Positions 30,105-38,379 of a stretch of DNA of 38,379 nt are shown here, piece by piece. The notes under the pieces are model-generated. The model saw only the letters and a program-made list of their open reading frames with translations. It was not told the DNA's origin and did not search any database. The translations under genes and the position numbers were made by a program. Source of the DNA: Baffinella frigidus (lineage: Eukaryota > Cryptophyceae > Cryptomonadales > Baffinellaceae); NCBI GenBank assembly GCA_026770585.1, contig MU646418.1, forward strand, positions 719,341 to 757,719, given 5' to 3'. The number at the start of each line of letters is the position of its first letter. The first letter of the stretch is position 1.

Positions 30105-30264
30105 TCGGCACTTCGGGGATAGCTTCAGATGGGTGCAAGTCAGTGTTGAGCTTACCAATCCGAGGTCGAAAGGGGCGCTGCAATGCACACCGTATCTACT
30201 CCATTTTGAAACCCAGAGTTGCAAGAGGTGCCAATCCCACGTCCAGCTGTGTGAAGAGGTTTGG

Positions 30265-31930
30265 TTGAGGGTTGAGGGTTCAGGGTTGAGGGTTGAGGGT
30301 GAAGGGTTTGGAGTTAACAGTTTAGGGTTCTGGGTTCAGGGTTTAGGGTTTGGAGTGCAGGTGTTTGGGTGTAGGCTGAAGGCTTTATTGGGTGTGGGGT
30401 GTATTGTTTAGGGTGTAGGGTTCATGGTTGTGGGATGTGGTGTTTGGAGTGTAGGGTGTAGGGTTTATGTTGAAGGGTGTTATAGAAAACGGTTTATTGT
30501 TTAGGGTTTAGGGTTTGGGGGTTGGGGTTTAGGGTTCAGGGTTTGGGGTTTGGGATTTGGGGTTTAGGGTCTGGGGTTGAGGGTTGAGGGTTGAGGGTTG
30601 AGTGTTTAGGGTTGAGTCGACGGTTCAGGGTTTGTGGTTCAGGGTTGAGGGTTTAGGATTTAGGGTGGAGTTCAGGGTGTAGGTTTCAAGGTTTAGGGTG
30701 TAGGGTGGACGGTGCAGGGTTTAGGGTGTAGGGTGTAGGGTGTAGGGTGTAGGGTTTGGGCTTGGGGTTTAGGGGTCAGGGTCAACGGGTTACGGTCTGG
30801 GTGGTTTTGGGTCTGGGGGTTAGGCTTTAGGGTTGAGAGTTTAGGGCTCGGGAATTAGGGATGAGGGTTCAGGGTTTTGGGTTTAGGGTTTAGAGTTCAG
30901 GGTTCAGGATGTAGGCTGTAAGGTTTGGGGTGTAGGGTTTAGGGTTCAGGGATTGAGGGTTAGGTTTTCGGTCAACGGTTCAGAGTTTTGGGTTTAGGGA
31001 TGGGGGGTTAGGTTTCAGAGTTTATTGTTTAGGGATTGGAGTTTAGGTTTTAGGGTTGAGGGTTCAGAGTTTCGGGTTTACGTTTCGGGTTTGTTTATGG
31101 TTCAGGGTTTGGGGTTTGGGGTTTGCGTTATAGGTTTTAGGGATTAGGGTTTATGGTCTAGTTTCGGGTTTCGGGCTGAGTTTTAGGTCAGGGTTTAGGT
31201 TTTAGGGAGGTTTTGGGGTTCAGGGGTTTGAGTTTCAGGTTTAGGGTTCAGGGATTAGGGCTCAGGAATTAGGGTGTAGTGTTCAGGGTTTTTGGTTGAG
31301 GGTTTTGGGGGTAGGGTTAACGGGGTGGGCTGTAGAATTTGGGGTGTAGGCTGCAGGGTCGAGGGATTAGGGTTTGAGGATTTAGGGTTTAGGTTGATTG
31401 TTTAGATTTTCGGGTTTAGTTATTGGGGTTTTAGGGTTTAGGTTTTAGGGTTTAGGGTTTATGGTTTAGTTGTTGGGGTTTAGGGTGTATTATTTATGAT
31501 GTAGGGTTTGGTGTTTCATAGAGTTAAGCGTGTAGGTTTTTAGGGTTTACAGGGTTTAGGGAGTAGGGTGTAGGTTTTAGAGTTAACGGGTAAGGTTTTT
31601 TTGTTCAGGGTTTTGGGTTTAGGGTACAGGAGAGGGTTTAGGGTTTAGGGTTCAGCGTTGAGGGTTTAGATTTGAGTGTTCAGAGTTTGAAGTATTCGGG
31701 ATGTTTAAAGTTTCAAGGTTTTGGATTTTAAGGTTTCGGGATTAGGGTTTCGGGGTTCGGGTTTAGGGTGTATGGTTTCTAGTCTAGCGTTGAGGTTTCA
31801 GGGTTTAGGGTTTAGGGTTTAGGGTTTAGGGTCTAGGGTTAAGAGTTTAGGGTTTAGGGTTTAGGGTCTGGGGTTCGGGGTGAAGGTGCGGGGGTTGAGG
31901 GTTGAGGGTTCAGAGTTGAGGGTCCAGAGA
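30265..31930 (-). repeat. 1.7-kb telomere-like array (TTTAGGG on plus strand)
   Basis: A nearly continuous array of GGGTTTAGGG variants lies downstream of the minus-strand orphan gene at 31993-32478. No exon was recognised in it. By the orientation rule seen at the other arrays, it would be transcribed on the minus strand, perhaps as an intron or 3' part of that gene. Confidence 0.88.
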
Positions 31931-31992
31931 CTCAGGGTCCAGGGTGCAGGGCCGGGGAGGAACATGGTGCATCACATTGGGCATTGTCGAAT

Positions 31993-32478
31993 TCAGTTGT
32001 CGACGCATTCCAGCAGCTCAGCGTGAAGATCACCCCCGTCGGAATTGTTGGGCGAAACCGCCGCCATTCCTGCGTGTGCGCTGCAGGCGGAAGCCACGCG
32101 GCTGAAGGTGTATTCCGGGTCCCAGACACCATCGCCGCCTTCTTCATCCACGGGAGCAAGCGCGGAGGTCCCCCCGTCACGCTCATCGTTGGGCGCGGCA
32201 CCACTGCTCGAAAGCGTCCGGAAGAGCTGATCGTCAAACGCGACGACAACCTCGGCATGCTCCTCCGAGAGACGTCTCTTGGACAGCGGGGGCTCCGAGA
32301 CCCAGACACCATCGCCGCCTTCTTCCTCGCCAAACTGTTCGATCGTGGCGTGGCGCTTCGCGAGCTGGGCGCGCAGGCGGTCCCGCACGGAAAGGGTTCC
32401 ACCCCCGCCACTTTCGCTGGGAGCACCTGCGCTTCCGCTGGACCAGGCGCCCGCCGCTGCTTCGCCGGCCGTGTCCAT
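31993..32478 (-). CDS. unrecognised acidic protein with internal EEGGDGVW duplication (161 aa)
   Basis: A single-exon frame runs from ATG (MDTAGEAAAGAW) to TGA. Residues about 30-45 are basic (SVRDRLRAQLAKRHATIEQF). Then EEEGGDGVWVSEPPLSKRR occurs, and about 60 residues later DEEGGDGVWDPEYTFSR, so the motif is duplicated. At DNA level a 25-base phrase containing CACCATCGCCGCCTTCTTC occurs twice, near 32122 and 32301. The protein is Gly/Ser/Ala-rich and probably disordered. I know no family for it. The frame is open a little upstream but has no earlier ATG. A GT donor at ELLEC would allow more exons beyond 31993, in or past the repeat array. Confidence 0.55.
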   Translation of the reverse strand: MDTAGEAAAGAWSSGSAGAPSESGGGGTLSVRDRLRAQLAKRHATIEQFGEEEGGDGVWVSEPPLSKRRLSEEHAEVVVAFDDQLFRTLSSSGAAPNDERDGGTSALAPVDEEGGDGVWDPEYTFSRVASACSAHAGMAAVSPNNSDGGDLHAELLECVDN

Positions 32479-33214
32479 GTGATTTGGGGTAGGCAAGGAC
32501 TCGCACTAAAGAACAAGACGTGGGGAGTGCCGCGCGCGCCGGAGTGAGAGCATGTAAGCTCACTCAGCACCGGCCTGTGGGCACCGAACTTTGTCCCAAC
32601 GAGCCAACTTCCGCGTGAGAGCCTGGACAAATTGTGGGCGTATTTTGGGTTTTCAAAAACCTAAATCGGCTCTTTTTTGTTCGTACCCATTTTCAAAAGT
32701 TATTAATCAAAAGTCATGTTAAATGTTTGCTCTTCGTATACGTTGTATACTTGGTGATATACGACTCTGGGTAGGTCCCTAAAATAACCTAAAGGACGAA
32801 ATAACGAAAAAGGACCTAAAGGACCCTCGAGATTATCGAAATAACGAAATCTTCTCTCTCGTGTGACCTCCCCGGAGCCCACCTCTCGCCACCCTAGTAT
32901 ATCAACCCTTCGTCTCAAAGTGGCTTCTCTCTCGTGTGCGGGGCGCGCGCGAGCTCGCGCTCGCCGCGCGGGGCGCGCGCGCCCATCTCACACGCACGGA
33001 CGCTCAGGTGTCCGTGTGTGTAAGAATTTCCATATCCCTCCTATCTCCGGTAGATAGAGCTGTAACCGTCGAGGCGACCGTTACGTGAGCTCTCGTTTCG
33101 AGCGCGGCTCATAACCGACGGATGTGATGAATAAAGAAAACCTTACAGATATTTCAAAAGTCATTGTTTGATATGAAAATGGCTCAAATGCCCAACACAG
33201 CCACCCTGTATCCA

Positions 33215-33375
33215 AAGGACCTAAAGGATCCCCTCTAAACCTAAAGGACCTCTACACGAGCCTCTGCACTGGAGAGCTGAACGCGATCCGAAAGCAAAAA
33301 TGCTTTTTGCAGTCTTTTCTACGGAAGGGCGTGTCGTCGGGCCATGTTGGGAGTAATTAAAACCTAAAGGACCTA
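33215..33375 (-). repeat. dispersed repeat family D, reverse-orientation copy
   Basis: The reverse complement contains the family D landmarks: CCTTTAGGTCCTTTAGG, CTCCCAACAT, GACACGCCCTTCCGTAGAAA, GCATTTTTGCTTTCGGATCG and CTCTCCAGTGCAGAGGCTCG. A more diverged reverse copy follows at about 33700-33850. Confidence 0.8.
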
Positions 33376-33412
33376 AAGGACCAGCCAACGGCTCAAATGC
33401 CAGCCAAGAAAT

Positions 33413-33620
33413 AGAGCCAATCTGGTAGGACTTGGCCAAAGCGAATTTTGAAGTTACAACATTGCCAACTTCTAGATGGACCGTAATTATTAGTAAACAC
33501 CATGATTTGTACTGCAAAATTTAAATTTTAAACACTACATGTCCAAACGGGTCCATCTAAAATGTTGGCAATGAAGTAACTTCGAAGTTCGCGCTGGCCA
33601 AGTCCTACCAGATTGGCTCT
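33413..33620. mobile_element. 208-base hairpin/TIR element with arms of about 70 bases
   Basis: The left arm starts AGAGCCAATCTGGTAGGACT and continues through TTGCCAACTTCTAGATGGAC. The right arm ends AGTCCTACCAGATTGGCTCT and contains GTCCATCTAAAATGTTGGCA. The arms match over about 70 bases with about ten differences. The loop is AT-rich (GCAAAATTTAAATTTTAAAC). I see no obvious target-site duplication. It is a classic foldback MITE layout. Confidence 0.88.
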
Positions 33621-34559
33621 ACACCCACGAAAATTATGCGTGGTTTTCATCTAAAAAAACAAAAACGTATATATACAATCGTATTGTAGAAATAGGCTCC
33701 GCTACGGAAAGCTGATTTCGTGGAAACAGGTTTCTGCCGCCATCCTCTGCACCAGGGGGCCTGAATGCGATCTGAAAGGAAGCACGGCTTTTCTGCAGAA
33801 CAAGTTCCGGTGTCCGATTATGTTGGAGCTTGAAGAACCTGAACGGCATAAAGGATCAAGATCAGGCCACACAACGGACTGAAAGGGATTTTGAACAATC
33901 CATGAGCGATAAGACCTAGGACCCTACAATACGTAGAGGCATAGGGGGGGTTCCTGCAGATAAGGTAACGGAAAGGTAGCCCGAGTTGGGCCGAAAATCC
34001 TTTCGTGGCCCGCTGTGTGGAGGAGATCAGGAAATTAACAAACCTTGAAAAATCATTTTTTTTGACGTTCCTAGCCTCCTGACCTGCCCTCCTAAAATTC
34101 CGCTCTGAGCCTACTTCTACAATAGCTTTGATATGCGAGCGATAGTAGCGTAGCTTTATTCTGCTCTTCATGTTACTGCGCCTCTGAGAATATTAATGAA
34201 GCTGCTTCAGCACTGCTGCTGTTGCGTTGATCTGCGGTTCGGGGAGATCCGCCTCGTTTTCTCTGCTTCTTTGCTCCTACTAAACAAGTTCAGTCAGAAC
34301 GGGCTGGTTTAGTAGCGCAACAGCTGAGAAGTACTATAAAGAAATATTGCGGCCGGTAATATAAGCTCCCACAAAGATGCACAGGGGTGATCTGCTCCTG
34401 AGGTGTATATGAAGGATCGGCGGCACGTTCTTCTCTGCTGCATCTTCTTTCTTGTTTCGTAAGAACCACAGGGAAGAACCACAGGGGAAACGATCGTTGG
34501 CACTGTCTCAGAAATCTTCCCACGGAAAAAATGTTGGTGAGAAAAAACACGGACAAATC

Positions 34560-35260
34560 CTGTGCGAAAAATTATTTGTAGAAAAAATCGTCCCTGGAAA
34601 AAAATTGAGTCCATGGGAGAAATAATGATCCCTGGGAAAAATACTTGTCCCTGGGAAAAATACTTCCTGATGAAAGAGAAATTATCACTGGGACAAATTA
34701 TTCCTCGTGAAGATCCTCCTTGGAAAAATGCACTCGAGACTAGAAGAGGGAGTATTTTCAATGTCAGGTGTTCAAATTTAGTACCAGTCAGGCGCAGGCT
34801 TGGACACGACCCCGCTCGAATTCGAGCGGGGACGTGACCAAACGCCCCTATCGTATGAAAATCACTACAACCCTTCCCCCCCCCAAAGGACTTGTCGAGT
34901 TAAAACTTTCAAAATACTCCCTCTTCCAGTTTCGAGTGAAACCTTTGAAGAAAGTCCCGGGAAAAATTGTCCCTGTAAGAACTCGTCCCTGGGAAAAAAA
35001 CATCCCTCTGGGGGGAAAACGGACAATTCGACCCTGAAAAAACTCGTAGAAGAAATCGTCCCGAGAGACACCCTTACCAGGAGAATGTTTTTCTGGGAGA
35101 TATTATTGACCCAGAAGTTCTCTCTGAGCAAACTCCTGCCTTGAAAGAAATCTTGCGGCCTCCTCGGAAATCAACCCTGGGAGAAATCGTCCCGAAGAAA
35201 AATCCTCCCGAGGAGAAAGACAAATCCATCCTAGGACAAATGGACCCTGGGATAAATTTG
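34560..35260 (+). repeat. CCCTGGGA(A)AAA satellite-like region
   Basis: The short motif TCCCTGGGAAAAA and variants (TCCCGAGGA, TCACTGGGA, CCTTGGAAA) recur about twenty times at irregular 15-40-base spacing, often preceded by AAT(T/C)GT or ACTCGT. It looks like a decayed tandem repeat of about 20-25 bases. Open frames through it are Lys- and Pro-rich and not credible genes. Confidence 0.75.
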
Positions 35261-35329
35261 TTCTGTCAACGGGACAATCTGTTAAAGCGTCGGGCGGGTC
35301 TTTAATAAGTTGACACCTTTTTTGGGTCG

Positions 35330-36730
35330 GATCTGCAGTGAAAGCATTTTTGCTTTCGGATCGCTTTGAGCTCTCCAGTGCAGAGGCTCGTGAAGAGGGG
35401 ATACAGTTCTTTTGAGGTGTTTGAGTTGATCCAGAGGATCGCGCTCGCACACACACCGAACCCAAATCAGTCTTTTGAGGCTCATGGTATCCTATGGTTT
35501 TGAGGCTCATGGTATCCTATGGGAACTCCAGCCACGGATACCCCAGATGTCAGAGGAAACACGATTTCAAAGGTGAGAGGGATTGTGTGTGGGGGTGAGG
35601 TGAGATCAGCCATACACCAAAGAGGAGAGGAGAGAAATGTGGTTGTGTAGGTTTCCCCTGACGAAATCTAGATGAAATCCGTTAGGTCCGTTGGGTTCTT
35701 CGAGCTCCCAACATAGGCGGACACCGGAACTGGTTCTGTCTACAGAAAGACCATGCTTAATCTCGGATCATCCTTTAGGTCCTTGAAGTTTTAAAATCTC
35801 CTATGCTTTCGGATCGCGTTTCGCTCTCCAGTGCAGAGGCTCGTGAAGAGGGGACACTGGGTGGTTCTCTTCGGGTGTTTGAGGAGTGCCAAATGGTAGC
35901 ACGCTCGCACAGTCATATCAACTTTTCTTTAGGTCCTTTAGGTTTTAAATGCTCCCAACGTATGCCAACGACACGCCCTTCCGTAGGAAAGACTGCAGAG
36001 AAAGCATTTTTGCTGTCGAGACGGATCGCGTTTAGATCTGTAGTGCAGAGGCTCGTGAAGAGGGGATACAGGGTGGTTCTCTTGGGGTGGGTGAAGGTAT
36101 GCGGTACCGCTCCCATGCTCACTTACACGCACCGAACCCAAGTCAGCCTCCTTTGAGGCTCATGGTATCCCATGGTTGAAGTTTAAGAGCTTCAATCACG
36201 AATACCCAACAAGGTGAAAGGGATTGGTGTGAGGTGAAATCAGTTAAGACACCAAAGATGGCCACCAAAGATGAAAGGAGATGAATGTGGTATTGTTGGG
36301 ATTAACGTACGGAAGTCAGTGAAATTCAGGGCAATCCAAGCGTCACAAACAAAAACAGAAAACCACGAAATCGAAGGCAAGCGTTAACACCCACCCACGT
36401 TAGCATCCTCCCGACCCTTTAGCGTTAGCACCTTTAGGTCCTTTAGGTTTTGAATGCTCCCAACATACGCCAACGACACGCCCTTCCGTAGAAAGGACTG
36501 CAGAAAAAGCATTTTTGCTTTCGGATCGCATTTAGCTCTCCAGTGCAGAGGCTCGTGAAGAGGGGATAAAGGGTGAGTTCTTTAGCTTTAGCTCCTATAG
36601 GTCCTTTAGTCCAGTCCTTTAGGTCCTTTAGGTTTTAAATGCTCCCAACATATGCCAACGACACGCCCTTCCGTAGAAAGGACTTTAGGTGCAGAGAAAG
36701 CATTTGGTGCTTTTTGCAGAGGCTGCAACA
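35330..36730 (+). repeat. dispersed repeat family D, cluster of forward copies
   Basis: Copies lie at about 35335-35515, 35770-35900, 35925-36175, 36425-36590 and 36605-36725. Shared blocks in order are CCTTTAGGTCCTTTAGGTTT, TGCTCCCAACATATGCCAAC, GACACGCCCTTCCGTAGAAA, GGACTGCAGAGAAAGCATTT, GCTTTCGGATCGCGTTTAGC and CTCCAGTGCAGAGGCTCGTG; some copies then add CACGCACCGAACCCAA and GAGGCTCATGGTATCC. Copies start and stop at different blocks. No protein frame is shared. Confidence 0.85.
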
Positions 36731-36941
36731 GCGCTGCTTCATATACTGAGTGTATGTACATACGGGAAGTCATATATTCCCATTTCTCTATATCTCAAGT
36801 TGCCGAGTTGACTTGTCGTTGCACCGAGTTTTGGGGAGACGCGTTGAGACGCGTTCCAAGGATCACAACAAGCGCGGCGATCTGGTTCTGCATTAGTCGC
36901 CAACGTGTGTCGGCTGACATCAGCCGCATCGTTTCCTCGCG

Positions 36942-37581
36942 ATGATCCAAGAGTTTCTGGTGATATCTCCGCGGGGAGACACGCTGATCACAAAGAAGGT
37001 GGTCTCCGCGGGCATCAGCCAGCGCTCCACCGCGGACCTCTTCCTTCGCCATGTCAACAAGGAGCGGGCGGAGGGCAGCGTGCCGCCCATCTTTCTTCTC
37101 GAAGGAATCACCTTCTGCCATCAGCAGCACAACCAACTCTACTTCGTGTTCACGGCTACAAAGAATGTTCAGGCCGCAACTCTCGTCGAGCTTCTCCAGC
37201 GCCTCTCCCGGGTCTTCAAGGTGAGCTGCTGCCTCTCGCACTGTTTTTTCGCAATGGTGGCGAGCCGTTGGCTGACCCCAGCGAGGCGGGCAGGACTACC
37301 TCGGAGTGCTGACCGAGGAGAGCGTGCGACGAAACTTTTTGCTTCTGTATGAGCTGCTCGACGAAGTGTTCGACTGCGGCTGCCCGCAGGTTCGCAGCCC
37401 CGCACCCCCTGTCGCAAACCCCATGTATGACTGGAGACGGTGGTGTGCACCGTTGCGGTGAGCTGCACGCAGGATGCTGAGGACGATGGGGGCTGGTACG
37501 CGCAGGGGACGTCAACAGAGCTGCTCAAGGCGTACGTGTACAATGAACCTGTGGCGGTGGGAAGCGGCTCGGGCACAGCAA
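36942..37581 (+). CDS. AP4M1: AP-4 adaptor complex mu subunit, N-terminal part (gene continues past the right edge)
   Basis: Exons: 36942-37220, 37294-37389, 37506-about 37581, all in phase. The protein starts MIQEFLVISPRGDTLI, the longin-like first strand of mu adaptins. ITFCHQQHNQLYFVFTATKN and LVELLQRLSRVFK follow, then DYLGVLTEESVRRNFLLLYE and LLDEVFDCGCPQ. The third exon reads GTSTELLKAYVYNEPVAV, where the T-S-T-E-x-L block and the NEP tail match AP-4 mu rather than AP-1, -2 or -3. AP-4 forms a clathrin-independent coat at the trans-Golgi. The mu C-terminal domain that binds cargo signals is missing here and should lie beyond 38379. The exon 3 donor is probably GTATGC at 37582. If it is not used the frame hits a TAA at 37650. 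Confidence 0.87.
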
Positions 37582-37669
37582 GTATGCCCCCCCACGCACT
37601 CACCAACATGCTCTCGCCGATCCGTCGCGCCCTGCCCACCCCTGCGAGATAAACCAGCGCCTGCTTCCT

Positions 37670-38379
37670 AAGCCTTAAACCTCATTCTACACCCTGATTC
37701 CCAAACCCTAAAACCTCATCAATATACCCTCAATCCTGAACCCTGTGATCCAAATCCACAACCCTGAAAACTAAACCCTCGATCCTGGATCCTCAACCCT
37801 AATTCCCAAACTCTACACCCTACACACTACACACTAATCACCAGACACTAAACACCAAACAATAAAAACTGAATACTAAACCACAAACAGCAAATACTGA
37901 AGGCTAAATAATTAAAACTAAACATTACAAACTAAACATAAAACATGAAACCTTAAAATCTAAATCCCGAGCCCTGAACCCTATACTCTATACCCATACC
38001 CTACACCCAAAACCCTGAACTCTGAACCCTAAACCCTAAACCCTGAACCTTGCACCCTGAACCCTGAACTCTGCACACTCAACCCTGAACCCTGATCCCT
38101 ACAACCTAAGCAGTGAACCCGGAACCTTCAACCCTACACCCTACACACTACACACTGAACACTAAATACTAGACACAAGACACTAAACACTGAACACTGA
38201 ACACTGAACTCTAAACACAAGATACTAAACACTAAACAACAAATACTAAATACTGAACACTGAACAATGAATGTTCAACATAAAAATTAAACTACGCAAT
38301 GTAAATTCTCAACCCTGAAACCTGAACCCTAAACCCTAAATCTTAAACCCTGAACCCTAAACCCTGAACCCTAAACCCT
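37670..38379 (+). repeat. telomere-like array in AP-4 mu intron 3, to the window edge
   Basis: From about 37675 to the end the sense strand is CCCTAAA/CCCTGAA/CACTAAA variants, with sub-runs of ACACTAAACA type. It would form the intron after the exon ending near 37581. Confidence 0.9.

Larger units (their letters stand above)
29391..31992. other. intergenic region with MITE-like copies and a long telomere-like array
   Basis: No gene was recognised. Contents are a short hairpin GGGCACCGTGC...AGGTGCCC at about 29610-29639, family B and C elements, then the array at 30265-31930. An open frame at 30074-30268 has no features. Confidence 0.5.
32479..36941. other. 4.5-kb gene desert, relatively AT-rich and repeat-built
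   Basis: No gene was recognised. Contents in order are CCTAAAGGA-rich DNA (32770-32830), a GCGC-rich patch (32938-32985), reverse copies of family D (33215-33375 and a diverged one at 33700-33850), a long hairpin (33413-33620), a CCCTGGGA satellite (34560-35260) and forward family D copies (35330-36730). The base composition contrasts with the GC-rich genes on both sides. Confidence 0.6.

Noticed and set aside
30265-31930. CRISPR-like array
   Set aside because: Units are 7 bases with drift and no spacer structure. This is a eukaryotic simple repeat.

Overview
This 38.4-kb window is nuclear DNA from a high-GC, intron-rich microbial eukaryote. An alga or other protist is most likely. The evidence is multi-exon genes with GT-AG introns (almost every acceptor reads CAG|G), a plant-like ABC1 kinase, a SCAR/WAVE actin regulator, a La protein, an AP-4 mu adaptin and telomere-like CCCTAAA/TTTAGGG arrays inside introns. 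I cannot name the species. A signal peptide followed by an LRIRGG motif in one small protein hints at a secondary-plastid alga, but weakly. The window starts with a run of G and holds one assembly gap (15155-15482).

Layout. 365-703 (-): exon of an unrecognised protein with a possible N-myristoylation start. 2121-8510 (+): 16-exon ABC1/UbiB-type atypical kinase, whose exons join in frame to 538 residues with all key motifs. 8842-12195 (-): five-exon SGNH/GDSL hydrolase (293 residues), one intron of which is 1.5 kb of telomere-like repeat. 13146-16230 (+): SCAR/WAVE-type Arp2/3 activator, with the gap in its proline-rich region. 17267-22151 (-): 13-exon La protein (354 residues). 22307-22708 (-): small membrane or secreted protein. 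22955-29390 (+): Trm11-type tRNA guanosine methyltransferase whose reading frame continues into ankyrin repeats. 31993-32478 (-): orphan acidic protein with an internal duplication. 36942 to beyond the right edge (+): 5' part of AP-4 mu.

Most genes are unrelated housekeeping or cytoskeletal functions (quinone/plastid kinase, lipid or ester hydrolysis, actin nucleation, Pol III RNA chaperoning, tRNA methylation, vesicle coats), and I see no operon-like logic. The unusual biology is in the non-coding DNA. Telomere-like arrays lie in introns of six of the seven recognised genes, always with the CCCTAAA strand as the sense strand. Several hairpin or terminal-inverted-repeat elements (MITE-like) also sit in introns and flanks, and some occur more than once in the window. 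From 32.6 to 36.9 kb there is a relatively AT-rich gene desert built from a dispersed repeat family, a long hairpin element and a CCCTGGGA-type satellite.

Exon borders were set by eye, from phase-consistent GT/AG (once GC/AG) sites and family knowledge. No transcript data or searches were available.
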